Source: Pontixanthobacter rizhaonensis
Lineage (GTDB): Bacteria; Pseudomonadota; Alphaproteobacteria; Sphingomonadales; Sphingomonadaceae
DNA: 64,000 bases
Direction: 5' to 3'
NCBI RefSeq assembly: GCF_012972675.1
Contig: NZ_JABCRE010000003.1
Span: 806,001 to 870,000, forward strand
Both the position numbers and the translations under genes were made by a program. Shown one piece after another: positions 53,901 to 62,638 of this stretch (within the stretch, counting starts at the first letter, position 1; every line of letters begins with the position of its first letter). The notes below the pieces were generated by a model. That model saw nothing but the letters and a program-made list of their open reading frames with translations, had not been told where the DNA came from and searched no databases.

Positions 53901-55587
53901 TCCGGTCGCCGGTATTCGCGTGGTCAACGGTGTGAACCTCGCCGGTTCAATCACCAACTCCGGTACGATCTCCGGTGGCAACCACGGTATTTACCTTGGT
54001 GCTGGCGATCACACTGGTGCGGTGATCACCAACTCGGGCATTTTGTCCGGCGGTGTGAACGCTTTCTTTGCTGGTAACGCCCTGTCGGCAGTTAACGTCG
54101 TCAATGACGGGGGCACTTTGATCGGTAACTTCGTTGGATCAAGCGCGTTCGAGGACACTCTCTCAATCACCGGCATGGGTAACTCCATTCAGGGCAACAT
54201 CCTGAACACTGTCGCCGTGACCACTGCCGCAGGCAGCACCACCGACATTTCCGGTGCCCGCACTCTCGATGGACGCCTGACGCATAACGGCACACTGTCT
54301 TTCGACCTCGATGTGGACAGCCTGGCTGTTGACGGTGACACCGTTCTGGGGATGGGAAGCGTCATCAACGTCGCCACTGACCAGATCGGCCAAGCCGATG
54401 TCGGGCGGACCATCGACGTCCTGACCGAAACGGGCAGCTTCACCAACAATGGTGTCTCCGTCAATGTCGCCGACAACGACTTCCTGATCGACTACGATGT
54501 CGTGTTCGGATCGGTTGCGGTGGCTGTAAATGCGGCGGATCTCGGCAATGTATCGGCCGATGCCAACATCAGCAGCTTCGGTTCGGCGATCACCAGCGCA
54601 ACGGCGAACAATCGCCTGACCGCACCGGTGTTCGACGCCCTGAATGGCGTTGACGATGCAGCCGGTTTCGAAGCGCTTGCACTCGACCTTCTCCCGGCGA
54701 TCAATGATGGCGTGACCCGCGAGATTTTCGAGACCCAGCGTTTCGCAAGCTCGCTTGTTCAGGATCGTCTGCGTCAGAAGGGAACCGGATTGTGGGGCGA
54801 AGCCTTCTTCCGCAACGCCGATGCCGAGGGAACCAGCGTAAGCTCGCTTGGCTACAACGCCGATGCAACTGGCTTCACTCTGGGTCTTGATGGCCAGATC
54901 AGTGAAACTGTCACCGTGGGTGTGCTCGCAAATTATGCCGACATCGAACTGGAAGCTGCCGGTACCGCCGGTGCACGCAGCCAGATCGACGCTTTCCAGA
55001 TTGGTGCCTATGCCGGCTTCGATCTGGGTCAGGCTTATGCCAATGCCGAGCTTGGATACTCCACCAACTCCGTTGACAGCAGCCGCACGGCCCTTGGCTC
55101 GGTTGTTACCGGCGACAGCAATGTGGATGGTCTCTATGCCAGCCTGAATGTTGGTTACGATGTCGATGCTGGAAGCGTTGCCGTCACGCCAAGCGTAGGG
55201 CTACGCTATGCCGATCTGTCTCGTGACACCTTCACGGAAACAGGCGGTCTTGGGCTCAGCCTCGACAGCGACAATGCGCAATTCCTCGAAACACGCCTTG
55301 GCGTTCGGGTATCCGGCACAGCGCAAACGGGTGTGATCCCGTTCGCCACCGTCGATTACGCTTATGATCTCAGCAGCGATCCAATCGCGGTTGCAGGTTC
55401 ATTCAACGGCGGCGCTGACACCTTCACCGTGGTCGCAGACGAAGCATCGGCATCGCGGTTCGATTTTGCCGCTGGTTTCGACTTCGTAAGCGAAGGCGGG
55501 CTGACAGTCGGGGCCGAGTATCGCGGGCGTTTCGCCTCCGGCTACCAGTCGCACGCTGGCGGTGTTCGCGTTCGGTTCCAATTCTAA
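50956..55587 (+). CDS. Large autotransporter with repetitive passenger
   Basis: The product is 1543 residues. A signal peptide (to about residue 33, ending AAHA-QQ) precedes a beta-helix-like passenger rich in Asn, Gly, Thr and Ser. It has five similar units of roughly 180-190 residues, each with 'G(S/T)G(N/D/S)QRNGTVYAD' and 'NNSGVIDAGMGN' type segments. The last 280 residues form an autotransporter beta-barrel ('GTGLWGEAFFRNADAEG' to the terminal GVRVRFQF, with an aromatic C-terminal residue). The protein is likely exposed at or released from the outer surface, in adhesion or biofilm. Start ATG at 50956 follows GGAAAAGGCAGCACA. A strong terminator follows. Confidence 0.92.
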   Translation: MKTFNPRKQAFNASRLLLTSSTLALFTSGAAHAQQVIIEGDNITVTSVADGETISAAAGVASTVEGAPVVVVANNDVTVDNAGTLATTGVTQTIQVNQGTTGTIINNAATGRLEGASRVVNFDGTDATLNNEGVILGTGSQRNGAVYANRTSNNIVINNGVNGVIDAGVEGAGVAIEVGGGGMPITGEINNAGVISGRGQAPAMGGTAGDGIRFFGPGVAPAYIYEGTINNSGLITSDSEQGTVAAIRFADRIGFQGELNNTGEISGVRNGLYFGDADHTGGVVNNDGQIISDSRALNIDGTGLVVNNFAVIAGSGNQRNGTVYADSTAQDFEFNNFGLVDPGLGNNGAGFSAELSAEGNNFTINNEGNILGDSVEDAGSPLAGDGIRFERERVNGVLDGTTSGLFTGTINNSETGAIASLGGGGTTAGIRFVNGVSFSGTINNDGFIGGVSNGLYFGNATPAGGGDFTGAVVNNSGTIESESRALNIDGLGLTINNSGSILGAGNQRNGTVYADSTAQGFVLNNLETGVIDAGMGNEGAGFSVELSAEGNDFTIVNAGIIQGRGQADAGAATAGDGLRFERERVGGILEGSTTGLFTGTIENSGLINSESAQGTTAGIRFVNGASFQGVLNNSGTISGVQNGVYFGNPVPAGGADHTGGVVNNLDGGVISSDSRAFNIDGLGLTLNNAGSILGTGDQRNGTVYADGTADNFTVNNSGVIDAGMGNEGSGFGAEIGGAADGANTFDLVNSGTIQGRGQASAAVGGAGDGVRIGNVGNIGVFDGTITNSGTIASESMQGTTAGIRFVNGISFQGTLTNETGGVISGVQNGLYFGNPVMGMGADHTGGVVNNAGTISSDSRALNIDGFGLTVNNTGSILGTGNQRNGTVYADGTADDFAVNNSGVIDAGMGNNGSGFGAEIGGAADGANTFSLTNTGSIQGRGQAGPMDNQAGDGVRIGNAGNMGTFDGTIINSGTINSESMQGPVAGIRVVNGVNLAGSITNSGTISGGNHGIYLGAGDHTGAVITNSGILSGGVNAFFAGNALSAVNVVNDGGTLIGNFVGSSAFEDTLSITGMGNSIQGNILNTVAVTTAAGSTTDISGARTLDGRLTHNGTLSFDLDVDSLAVDGDTVLGMGSVINVATDQIGQADVGRTIDVLTETGSFTNNGVSVNVADNDFLIDYDVVFGSVAVAVNAADLGNVSADANISSFGSAITSATANNRLTAPVFDALNGVDDAAGFEALALDLLPAINDGVTREIFETQRFASSLVQDRLRQKGTGLWGEAFFRNADAEGTSVSSLGYNADATGFTLGLDGQISETVTVGVLANYADIELEAAGTAGARSQIDAFQIGAYAGFDLGQAYANAELGYSTNSVDSSRTALGSVVTGDSNVDGLYASLNVGYDVDAGSVAVTPSVGLRYADLSRDTFTETGGLGLSLDSDNAQFLETRLGVRVSGTAQTGVIPFATVDYAYDLSSDPIAVAGSFNGGADTFTVVADEASASRFDFAAGFDFVSEGGLTVGAEYRGRFASGYQSHAGGVRVRFQF
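51364..53760 (+). repeat. Five tandem passenger repeats in the autotransporter gene
   Basis: A unit with a core close to GGCAACCAGCGCAACGG starts near 51369, 51901, 52468, 53041 and 53593, a period of about 530-570 bases. Units 4 and 5 are nearly identical, while the first is the most diverged. This suggests expansion by duplication from the 3' part and makes the region prone to recombination between strains. Confidence 0.75.
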
Positions 55588-55618
55588 GTAGCTCCATCTT
55601 GGGCTGCCTAGGCCAAGG

Positions 55619-55656
55619 GAAGCCAGTCGGGGTCCTCCACCCCGGCTGGCTTCTTT
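55619..55656 (+). terminator. Rho-independent terminator after the autotransporter
   Basis: GAAGCCAGTCGGGGT and ACCCCGGCTGGCTTC form a 15-bp stem with one G-T pair and a 5-base loop, followed by TTT. It begins 32 bases after the autotransporter stop. Confidence 0.88.
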
Positions 55657-55830
55657 CGCATTCACTCACAGCCAAAACATACAAACCTGAATCAAGTTTT
55701 TCTGCTCACAATTCGCCAGCGCAGGCGTCGATCATGGCGTGTGAGAGTGGCGTCAGCTTTGCGAACCCGATCATCCAAGAGCAGCCTATCCGCTAACGGC
55801 CCAGTTCTGGTCGATATCGAGCAAATGCAT

Positions 55831-56199
55831 TCAATCAATCCTTTTGATCACTCGTGCGATTGAAGTCGGGTGCTTGTGGCTTCCGCTTCGTGTCCGAACT
55901 CCGATGTCATTCAGCGCAGCAGCAACTTCTCTCAAACTTGCCGAGCCGTCCAAGCCTAACTTGTCTATTTCTTTCGAGATCACTCTTGCAAACTCGACTG
56001 CCTTCAGCATTCCGAAATCGCCTAGCGACTTCACTTGGTACTTGCCTGTGTCTTCGTCGTAAACGCGGGCAATCCATGTTCCCTTGCCGCCGCGTTTTGA
56101 CGGACGAAAGCCGATAAAGCAGCCAGCGCGCAAACGTTGCCAATGAGGCTCCTGCTTTGGTTTGAGCCCATGCCGGTAGCATAAGCGCCCCTCAGTCAT
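55831..56199 (-). CDS. Recombinase/integrase-like remnant protein
   Basis: The product is about 122 residues from Met at 56199. It has a segment resembling the N-terminal arm of tyrosine integrases ('CFIGFRPSKRGGKGTWIARV') followed by a region like the C-terminal recombinase HTH ('LREVAAALNDIGVRTRSGS'). No catalytic residues of either class are present. Its start overlaps the stop of the upstream symporter gene (ATGA), so it may be translated. A degraded integrase fusion seems more likely than an active enzyme. An in-frame extension to 56442 is antisense-like and ignored. Confidence 0.45.
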   Translation of the reverse strand: MTEGRLCYRHGLKPKQEPHWQRLRAGCFIGFRPSKRGGKGTWIARVYDEDTGKYQVKSLGDFGMLKAVEFARVISKEIDKLGLDGSASLREVAAALNDIGVRTRSGSHKHPTSIARVIKRID

Positions 56200-57917
56200 G
56201 CGATACGGCGGTGCCAGAGGGCTGCCAAAACATTCCCCGCAACAAGCGCCGCAATGGCGGTCCAAAAGACTGTACTGAGCTCGCCCGAGGCCAAGCCTAT
56301 CGGTGAGAAAAGCAAATAGCAGGCGATAACCAGCGACATCAGCAGGATGGCCGTGGGGATCGCGCCGCGCCACGGGGTCATATCGGTTTTGGCTGCCTTT
56401 GGCATTTCGCTTTCTACGTCGCGGGGATAGAGCTTGCAGCAAACCGCCATGATCGCGAGTTCGATCACAAATAGTACCGCATATAGATGCAAGAAGTGCA
56501 TCGTAATCACATCGTCGAAGATAAATTTGGCGAGGCCGTAAGCGACAACATGGAAGACGATCACCAGCTTGGCACCGATGGCCGGTACGCGCTGCGTGAA
56601 CAGGCCCACCAGCACAATTGTGATGATCGGAATATTATAGAAGCCGGTGAAGATGCGGATGATCTGCCACAATCCATCGGGTGCGAAGTATAATAAGGGC
56701 GCGACCGCGAAGGAAAATAGCGCGACCACGGCGCTCGCCCATTTTGCGGTTTGCACTACCGATGCTTCGGCGAGCGGTTTACCCCGTATTGCTGGCAGAA
56801 TGTCGAGGCAGAACAGTGTTGCAGCGCTGTTTACGAGCGAATTGAACGAGCTGAAAACCGCGCCCAGCAAGACCGCCAAGAATAATCCCATCAGCCAAAC
56901 GGGCAACAAGTCCCGCACGAGAGCGGGATAGGCGAGGTCGATGGTGGTCAATCCGGGGCCGTAGAGGTGATAGGCAATGATCCCCGGGATCATCATCAGA
57001 AACGGCACCAGCACTTTGAAGAAACCGGACAGCAAAACGCCCTTCTGGCCTTCAGCCAAGGATTTCGCGGCCAATGTCCGCTGGATCACATATTGGTTGG
57101 TACACCAGTAAAACAGATTGGCGATCAACATTCCGGTGAAGATCGTCCCGAATGGCGTGGGGTCATCCGAACTGCCAATGGCATTGAGTTTTTCCGGGTG
57201 GTTGCTCGCCAGCCGGGTGAGCCCTTCCATAAATGCGCCGCCGCCAATCGCGATAAGGCCCAGAATGAGCACCAGAAATCCGATGATCAGCAGGCCTATG
57301 CCATTGATCGTGTCGGATATTGCGACAGCCTTCAGCCCGCCAAAAACCGCATAGATCGCGCCTGTGCAACCGATGACCAGCACCATCACAACCAATGCCG
57401 GAAATTCACCGATACCGAACAGCTGTGGTACATCGAAAATCTTCATCACGGCGAGTGATCCGGAATACAGCACCGATGGGATCGTGACCAAACCATACCC
57501 CAGCAAGAACAGCACGGCCGACATTTGCTGTACCCCGACATCATACCGGCTCTTCAAGAATTCGGGCAGAGTGGTGAACGCCCCGGCGAGATAGCGAGGC
57601 AGAAATATCAGGGCCATGACAATGGTGGAAACCGCCGCCGTCACTTCCCACGCCATGGATGACATATTGTAGCCATAGGCCGATCCATTGAGGCCAATCA
57701 GCTGTTCTGCGGACAGATTGGTTAGCAATAGCGAACCGGCAATGAAGATGCCGCCCAAACCCCTACCAGCAAGGAAATACCCCTCGCTTGAGCCGGTACT
57801 GCCGCGCGTCATTCTCCATGACACGGCGGCCACCAGTGCCATAAAGGCAGCGCAACTCGACAGAGTTAGCCAAAGGCCCGCGCTATCGCCTGTGCTATCC
57901 AGTGAACCTCTCCTCAA
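56196..57917 (-). CDS. Sodium:solute symporter (SSS family)
   Basis: The product is about 573 residues with 13-14 transmembrane helices. It shows SSS-family features: 'EGYFLAGRGLGG', 'LLTNLSAEQLIGLNGSAYG', 'GGLKAVAISDTINGIGLLII' and 'GAVFSSFNSLVNSAATLF'. The family couples Na+ influx to the uptake of sugars, sialic acid or similar organic solutes; the substrate cannot be read. No ATG precedes the first helix. A TTG at 57917 follows an AAGGGCGG sequence and is my preferred start; a CTG at 57902, preceded by AGGAGAGG, is an alternative. The extension to 58067 lies antisense to the acyl-CoA dehydrogenase. Confidence 0.84.
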   Translation of the reverse strand: MRRGSLDSTGDSAGLWLTLSSCAAFMALVAAVSWRMTRGSTGSSEGYFLAGRGLGGIFIAGSLLLTNLSAEQLIGLNGSAYGYNMSSMAWEVTAAVSTIVMALIFLPRYLAGAFTTLPEFLKSRYDVGVQQMSAVLFLLGYGLVTIPSVLYSGSLAVMKIFDVPQLFGIGEFPALVVMVLVIGCTGAIYAVFGGLKAVAISDTINGIGLLIIGFLVLILGLIAIGGGAFMEGLTRLASNHPEKLNAIGSSDDPTPFGTIFTGMLIANLFYWCTNQYVIQRTLAAKSLAEGQKGVLLSGFFKVLVPFLMMIPGIIAYHLYGPGLTTIDLAYPALVRDLLPVWLMGLFLAVLLGAVFSSFNSLVNSAATLFCLDILPAIRGKPLAEASVVQTAKWASAVVALFSFAVAPLLYFAPDGLWQIIRIFTGFYNIPIITIVLVGLFTQRVPAIGAKLVIVFHVVAYGLAKFIFDDVITMHFLHLYAVLFVIELAIMAVCCKLYPRDVESEMPKAAKTDMTPWRGAIPTAILLMSLVIACYLLFSPIGLASGELSTVFWTAIAALVAGNVLAALWHRRIA

Positions 57918-58006
57918 TCCCGCCCTTAACGCCGCAGCGGACCTTGCCAGCTTTGGCCGCGCGGGCAATAGCGTGCGGCAAAGAATTACAGTTTGGAGAG
58001 TAGGCG

Positions 58007-59167
58007 ATGGATTTCGGTTTAAGCGATCAACAGCGTGAATTGCAGGATGCCGCCCGGAAATTTGCACGCGCGGAATTGCCCGATTTGGCCCGCGAGTTGG
58101 AGCGCAAGGACGAGCCTGTCCCGCATGATGTGCTGCGCCGCTATGGAGAGCTGGGTTTCCTGGGAATCAATCTGCCGGAGCAATATGGCGGTCTGGGTTT
58201 GAGCCATCTGGACGCTCTGTTGGTGTTAGAGGAATTTGCCCAAATCTCCGTCGCAGTAGCTTTCCCGGTGTTTGAGGCGCTGACTGGCCCAGTTCGTACT
58301 GTCGAGCATTTCGGGTCCGACGCCCTCAAAGCCAAGATTTTACCGGAAGTGATCCGGGGCGAGAAAATTGTTGCGGTTGCTATGTCTGAACCGGATGCAG
58401 GTACCGCGCTGACCGACCTTACAACCAGTGCTGTGATGGATGGTGACGAGATTGTACTGAACGGCCGCAAAAGGTGGAGTTCCGGTGCAGGGCATTCGGA
58501 ATATTACATCACCTATTGCCGGTTCGATGATCAACCGGGCGCAAAAGGCATCGGTGCTGTGCTGGTGGAGAAAGATGATGCGGGGGTTTCATTCGGTAAA
58601 CGTGAGGAACTGATGGGGTTTCGCGGCATACCCTCTGCCGATATCTTCTTGGATGATGTCCGGGTGCCCAAAGGCAATATGATCATCGGCGCCGGCGGGT
58701 TCGGCCAATTGATGAGCGCTTTCGGGCTGGAGCGCTGCGGCAATGCAACAATGGGTTTGGGGGTTGCGGCAGCGGCGTTGGAAGACGCGCTGGCTTACAC
58801 GCAGGAACGCCAAGCGTTTGGTAAGCCAATCGTCGATTTCCAAGCTGTGCAAATCAAACTGGCCGAAATGGCCATGAAAGTGGACGCAGCGCGGTTGTTG
58901 ATCTGGCGGGCAGCCGCCAGCGCCAAGGATGGATTGCCAACGGTATATGAAAGTTCACTCGCCAAATGCTTTTCCAACGAAATCGTTCGGGAAGTCACGC
59001 AATTGGGCGTGCAGGTCATGGGCGGCTATGGCTATTCCAAAGACTATCCGATGGAACAGCGTTTGCGCGACGGGTTCGCGTGGGGAATTGCAGGCGGCAC
59101 GACCGATGTACAGAAAACCAATATCACTTCGGCCATGATCGGGCGGCGTTTTAACCAAAGAGCATAA
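58007..59167 (+). CDS. Acyl-CoA dehydrogenase family protein
   Basis: The product is 386 residues, a normal length. It has the N-terminal helical domain ('MDFGLSDQQRELQDAARKFARAEL'), the central FAD-binding sheet ('AVAMSEPDAGTALTDLTTSAVM', 'RKRWSSGAGHSEYYI') and the C-terminal bundle ('GLERCGNATMGLGVAAAALEDALAYTQERQ', 'YGYSKDYPMEQRLRDGFAWG'). It oxidises an acyl-CoA using FAD and passes electrons to ETF. Chain length or substrate is not evident. It is divergent from the symporter, with about 90 bases between starts, and alone on its transcript. Confidence 0.9.
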   Translation: MDFGLSDQQRELQDAARKFARAELPDLARELERKDEPVPHDVLRRYGELGFLGINLPEQYGGLGLSHLDALLVLEEFAQISVAVAFPVFEALTGPVRTVEHFGSDALKAKILPEVIRGEKIVAVAMSEPDAGTALTDLTTSAVMDGDEIVLNGRKRWSSGAGHSEYYITYCRFDDQPGAKGIGAVLVEKDDAGVSFGKREELMGFRGIPSADIFLDDVRVPKGNMIIGAGGFGQLMSAFGLERCGNATMGLGVAAAALEDALAYTQERQAFGKPIVDFQAVQIKLAEMAMKVDAARLLIWRAAASAKDGLPTVYESSLAKCFSNEIVREVTQLGVQVMGGYGYSKDYPMEQRLRDGFAWGIAGGTTDVQKTNITSAMIGRRFNQRA

Positions 59168-59230
59168 GCGGCGCGCAGTTCTTTTGGGCGCGACGACCGA
59201 AGACGCTTGCAAATAGCCGGCGTGTTATCC

Positions 59231-59713
59231 ATGCAACTCACTATGGATGATACTGACGATAGCTTGACCGCTCTGCACCCTAATCACGTCAAAGTGACGC
59301 GCATTTCTGCCATTCTTTTTGTGCTGCCATTTGTGATCGGATCGATCATCTTGGAAGTGGCGGAACTGCTACCCTTCGGCATATTCGTCGTGCCAACCGT
59401 ATTGCTCGCGGCCTTTATCGTGATCCGGGTGCCGTTGCGGCGCTATCAAGCGCGCGGATATGATCTGGGCAATGACCGGCTGCGCGTTGTCCGAGGCATT
59501 TTATTTCGCCATGATTCGGTGGTTCCGTTCGGCCGTGTCCAGCATATTGACGTAGATCAAGGGCCATTGCAGCGTGCTTACGGTATCGCCACCCTGACCG
59601 TGCATACAGCCGGGACGCATAATTCGTCTGTTCACTTACCCGGCCTGGGCAATGATGATGCTTTGGCCATGCGCGAAACGATCCGCGCACATATTAAGCG
59701 GGAAACCACCTGA
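59231..59713 (+). CDS. PH-domain membrane protein (YdbS-like)
   Basis: The product is about 160 residues. Two hydrophobic helices (residues about 22-60, FVLPFVIGSIILEV... and IFVVPTVLLAAFIVI) precede a bacterial PH-like domain ('LGNDRLRVVRGILFRHDSVVP', 'VQHIDVDQGPLQRAYG'). This resembles YdbS/bPH_2 proteins. Start 59231 is preferred; another Met at 59243 and a TTG at 59207 exist. It is 2 bases from the following YdbT-like gene and probably functions with it at the membrane. Molecular role is unknown. Confidence 0.8.
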   Translation: MQLTMDDTDDSLTALHPNHVKVTRISAILFVLPFVIGSIILEVAELLPFGIFVVPTVLLAAFIVIRVPLRRYQARGYDLGNDRLRVVRGILFRHDSVVPFGRVQHIDVDQGPLQRAYGIATLTVHTAGTHNSSVHLPGLGNDDALAMRETIRAHIKRETT

Positions 59714-59715
59714 TC

Positions 59716-61272
59716 GTGGTGGATCAAGAAGCAGACATAGAGCCAGCTGCCGCCAGTGCTGAACCTTTGCGCAAGCACCCGCTTAGCGTGGTGGTTGCCG
59801 GTCTTGCCGGATTGCAAAATGCGCTGTTCCCAATGGCGGCGGCCTATTTTTCGATGCGGGAAAAATGGTGGGCGCTGTTCGCCGCGCTCGGCATCGGTCT
59901 GGTCATTGCGGTTGTCATTGGCGGGTTTGCCTATCTGGCGTGGCGGCGTTTTACATATATCGTTGGCGCAACGGATATTCGGGTGGAAAGCGGCATTGTT
60001 TCGCGCACGGCACGGTCGGTTCCCTATGAACGGATCCAGGATGTCAGCCTGGAACAGTCACTGCTTCCGCGCCTGCTCGGCTTGGTTCAGGTGAAGTTTG
60101 AAACCGGCGCGGGCGGCGATGAGGAAATCACGCTGCGTTATCTCTCGGAAGATCAAGGCGAAACCCTGCGGGATCTGGTGAGAGAGCGCAAGGATGGTGC
60201 GGTAATTGCGATTGGCGAAGCAGCCTCTGCCAATGAAGCTGCCAAAGAGGAGCCCGCTGACGTCATCTTTGCGATGGGTCACAAGAGGCTGATTACCTTT
60301 GGCCTGTTTGAATTCTCGCTTGCCGTTTTCGCAGTGCTTGCCGGCCTGTTCCAATATGCGGAAACCTTTGTTTCGATAAATTTATGGGACGCGGAGTTCT
60401 GGCGGGACAATTTCGCAGATCCGGGCAGCGCCGTGGCGTCTTGGGGCCCCGCCGTTCAAATCATTGCTGGGGCTATGGGGCTTATAACTCTGTTTATTGT
60501 TGGCTCTCTGACGGGTCTGGTCCGCACGGTATTGCGCGATTGGGGTTTTGTTCTGGAACGAACGGCCAAGGGCTTTCGCCGCAGGCGCGGATTACTCACC
60601 AAAACCGATGTGGTGATGCCGCTGCACCGCGTTCAGGCGATCAAAACGAAAACCGGATTTATCCGCCGCCGTTTTGGATGGCACGCGCTCAGCTTCGTCT
60701 CACTCGCGCAAGATAGCGGCTCGGCAAGTCACGATGTCGCGCCGTTCGCCACTATGGAGGAGATTGCCCCGATCGCGCGTGTGGCCGGCTTTGCGGTTGA
60801 TCCGCAGGCTGAAACCCGGTGGTATCGCGGCAGCCGGGAGTTTCGGGTGGATGCCGCCATTGTTGATTTTTGCGTTCTGTTGATGATCGCTGCGGGCGCG
60901 GCTGTAGGTCTGACCCTGTCGGGATTGGCATCGCCGCTATTCGCGTTAATTGCGGTCGCAATAGGGGCGCTGTTGGCGTTTCGCCAAATGTTCCTGTGGC
61001 GCTTTGATTTCAACGCGCTGGGTCCGGACTATGTCTTCATCAAACGCGGCTGGCTGGCCCCGAAGCTGGATGTCGCGTCGCGGATCAAGCTTCAATCGCT
61101 TGAAATTGTCCAAGGCCCTATTGCCAGAAAACGCGGCTATGCGACGCTGTATTTCGGCCTCGCTGGCGGCACGCTGGAACTGGAAGGCTTACCCATCGCA
61201 CGCGCGCAGGAACTGCGTCAGGCGATCTTGGGCAGTATCGCAGGCACGGATTTTTCCGAATTGGTGGGTTAG
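59716..61272 (+). CDS. PH-domain membrane protein (YdbT-like)
   Basis: The product is 518 residues with several transmembrane helices and multiple bPH_2 copies: 'VGATDIRVESGIVSRTARSVP ... ERIQDVSLEQ' (about 92), 'LLTKTDVVMPLHRVQAIKTKT' (about 295), and 'FIKRGWLAPKLDVASRIKLQ' (about 440). This is the YdbT architecture, normally found next to YdbS. The GTG start at 59716 is the second base after the upstream stop. Its 3' end overlaps the convergent acetyltransferase gene by 4 bases. Function unknown. Confidence 0.82.
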   Translation: MVDQEADIEPAAASAEPLRKHPLSVVVAGLAGLQNALFPMAAAYFSMREKWWALFAALGIGLVIAVVIGGFAYLAWRRFTYIVGATDIRVESGIVSRTARSVPYERIQDVSLEQSLLPRLLGLVQVKFETGAGGDEEITLRYLSEDQGETLRDLVRERKDGAVIAIGEAASANEAAKEEPADVIFAMGHKRLITFGLFEFSLAVFAVLAGLFQYAETFVSINLWDAEFWRDNFADPGSAVASWGPAVQIIAGAMGLITLFIVGSLTGLVRTVLRDWGFVLERTAKGFRRRRGLLTKTDVVMPLHRVQAIKTKTGFIRRRFGWHALSFVSLAQDSGSASHDVAPFATMEEIAPIARVAGFAVDPQAETRWYRGSREFRVDAAIVDFCVLLMIAAGAAVGLTLSGLASPLFALIAVAIGALLAFRQMFLWRFDFNALGPDYVFIKRGWLAPKLDVASRIKLQSLEIVQGPIARKRGYATLYFGLAGGTLELEGLPIARAQELRQAILGSIAGTDFSELVG

Positions 61273-61565
61273 GCCCTCAGATCGGCCCAATCCGGGTTTT
61301 GATCGAACTTTTTCTCTACATAGGAACATTGCGGTACGATGGTGAACCCGTGTTCACGGGCATCTGCCACCAGCGCGTCGACCAGCTGTGCCGCGACCCC
61401 GCGCCCGCCAATTTCGCGCGGTACCAGAGTATGCTCTGCTACTCTGGCATTTCCGCGCTTCACCCAGGTCAGCCGGCCGATTGCCTCCGTTCCTTCGATA
61501 TGGGCGTGATATTCGCCGGCAGTCTCGTCGCCATGACGGGTAATAGAAACGCCATTAATAGCCAT
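61269..61565 (-). CDS. YjdJ-type GNAT acetyltransferase-like protein
   Basis: The product is 98 residues. The pattern 'GEYHAHIEGTEAIGRLTW', 'EHTLVPREIGGRGVAAQLVD' and 'GFTIVPQCSYVEKKFDQNPD' fits the short GCN5-related N-acetyltransferase family (acetyltransf_CG/YjdJ type). It binds acetyl-CoA through the REIGGRG loop. Substrate unknown. The start at 61565 opens the conserved region; the extension to 61640 overlaps the aldolase gene start. Confidence 0.85.
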   Translation of the reverse strand: MAINGVSITRHGDETAGEYHAHIEGTEAIGRLTWVKRGNARVAEHTLVPREIGGRGVAAQLVDALVADAREHGFTIVPQCSYVEKKFDQNPDWADLRA

Positions 61566-61630
61566 TGCTGTTATCCTCGGTTTAGTATGTGTCTTGCATG
61601 TAACGCAGCTCTGGGCCACGGCGTTCCGCA

Positions 61631-62638
61631 ATGACGACATCTATGCAATTCTTGTCTGATAACGCAGCCTCTGTACACCCGTCTCTATGGGCGGCGATGC
61701 AAGCTGCTGATGCGCCGGATTCGCCTTACGATGGTGACGCCGTTTCCCAGCAGTTGGATGAAGCGTTTGGCGCGCTGTTTGGGCGTGAATGCGCTGTGCT
61801 GTGGGTCGCGACAGGAACCGCGGCCAACTGCCTTGCCTTGGCCAGCATGGTGCCTCCACATGGCGGCGTACTATGCCACCGCGAAGCGCATATCGAAATG
61901 GATGAAGGCGGCGCGCCCGGTTTCTATCTCCACGGTGCAAAGCTGATGCTGGCCGATGGTGAGAGCGCCAAATTGACCCCCGATGCGATCCGGACGGTGA
62001 TCGACCCCATTCGTAATGATGTCCATCAGGTCCAGCCACACGCGATTTCCATCACTCAGGCCAGCGAATATGGCTGCGCGTACCGGCCTGATGAGATAGC
62101 GGCCATTTCCGCCTTGGCAAAAGAACGCGGTCTAGGCTTGCATATGGACGGCGCCCGGTTTGCCAATGCTTGCGCGTTCCTTGGCGGGGATGCGGCAGAC
62201 ACGGCAGGGCCGGTTGATGCGCTCAGTTTCGGGTTTGTGAAGAATGGCGGCATGGGCGCGGAAGCGATCGTGTTTTTCGATACCGCGCTGGCCGATGTGG
62301 CCCGATACAGGCGCAAACGGGCAGGGCATTTGCAAAGCAAAGGCCGCTATCTGGCGGCGCAGTTGCTGGCGATGCTCAAAGATGAACTGTGGCTCAGCAA
62401 TGCGCGCAGTGCCAATGCCGCAGCGGGGGAGATTGCCTCTGTTGCTGGCACACGCCTGATGCATCCGGTTGAGGCGAACGAAATATTCTTGCACTGCTCC
62501 GCAACCGAGCGTGAAGCGCTGCGCAATCAGGGCTTCGAATTTTACGATTGGGGCACGGATGCCGCGCGTTTGGTTACAGCATGGAACACGCCGCAAGAGC
62601 ACGCGATTGCTCTGTCCAAAGCAATCGCTGCCTTATGA
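61631..62638 (+). CDS. Low-specificity L-threonine aldolase-like PLP enzyme
   Basis: The product is 335 residues. It begins 'FLSDNAASVHPSLWAAMQAA' and has the PLP-enzyme features 'VLWVATGTAANCLALASMV', 'CHREAHIEMDEGGAPGFYLH', 'GLGLHMDGARFANACAFLG' and the PLP-binding Lys in SFGFVKNGGMG (about 203). This fits the beta-eliminating lyase/threonine aldolase family that cleaves threonine or allo-threonine to glycine and acetaldehyde. Met at 61643 is an alternative start. Its stop overlaps the transporter start (ATGA), so co-translation is likely. Confidence 0.88.
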   Translation: MTTSMQFLSDNAASVHPSLWAAMQAADAPDSPYDGDAVSQQLDEAFGALFGRECAVLWVATGTAANCLALASMVPPHGGVLCHREAHIEMDEGGAPGFYLHGAKLMLADGESAKLTPDAIRTVIDPIRNDVHQVQPHAISITQASEYGCAYRPDEIAAISALAKERGLGLHMDGARFANACAFLGGDAADTAGPVDALSFGFVKNGGMGAEAIVFFDTALADVARYRRKRAGHLQSKGRYLAAQLLAMLKDELWLSNARSANAAAGEIASVAGTRLMHPVEANEIFLHCSATEREALRNQGFEFYDWGTDAARLVTAWNTPQEHAIALSKAIAAL

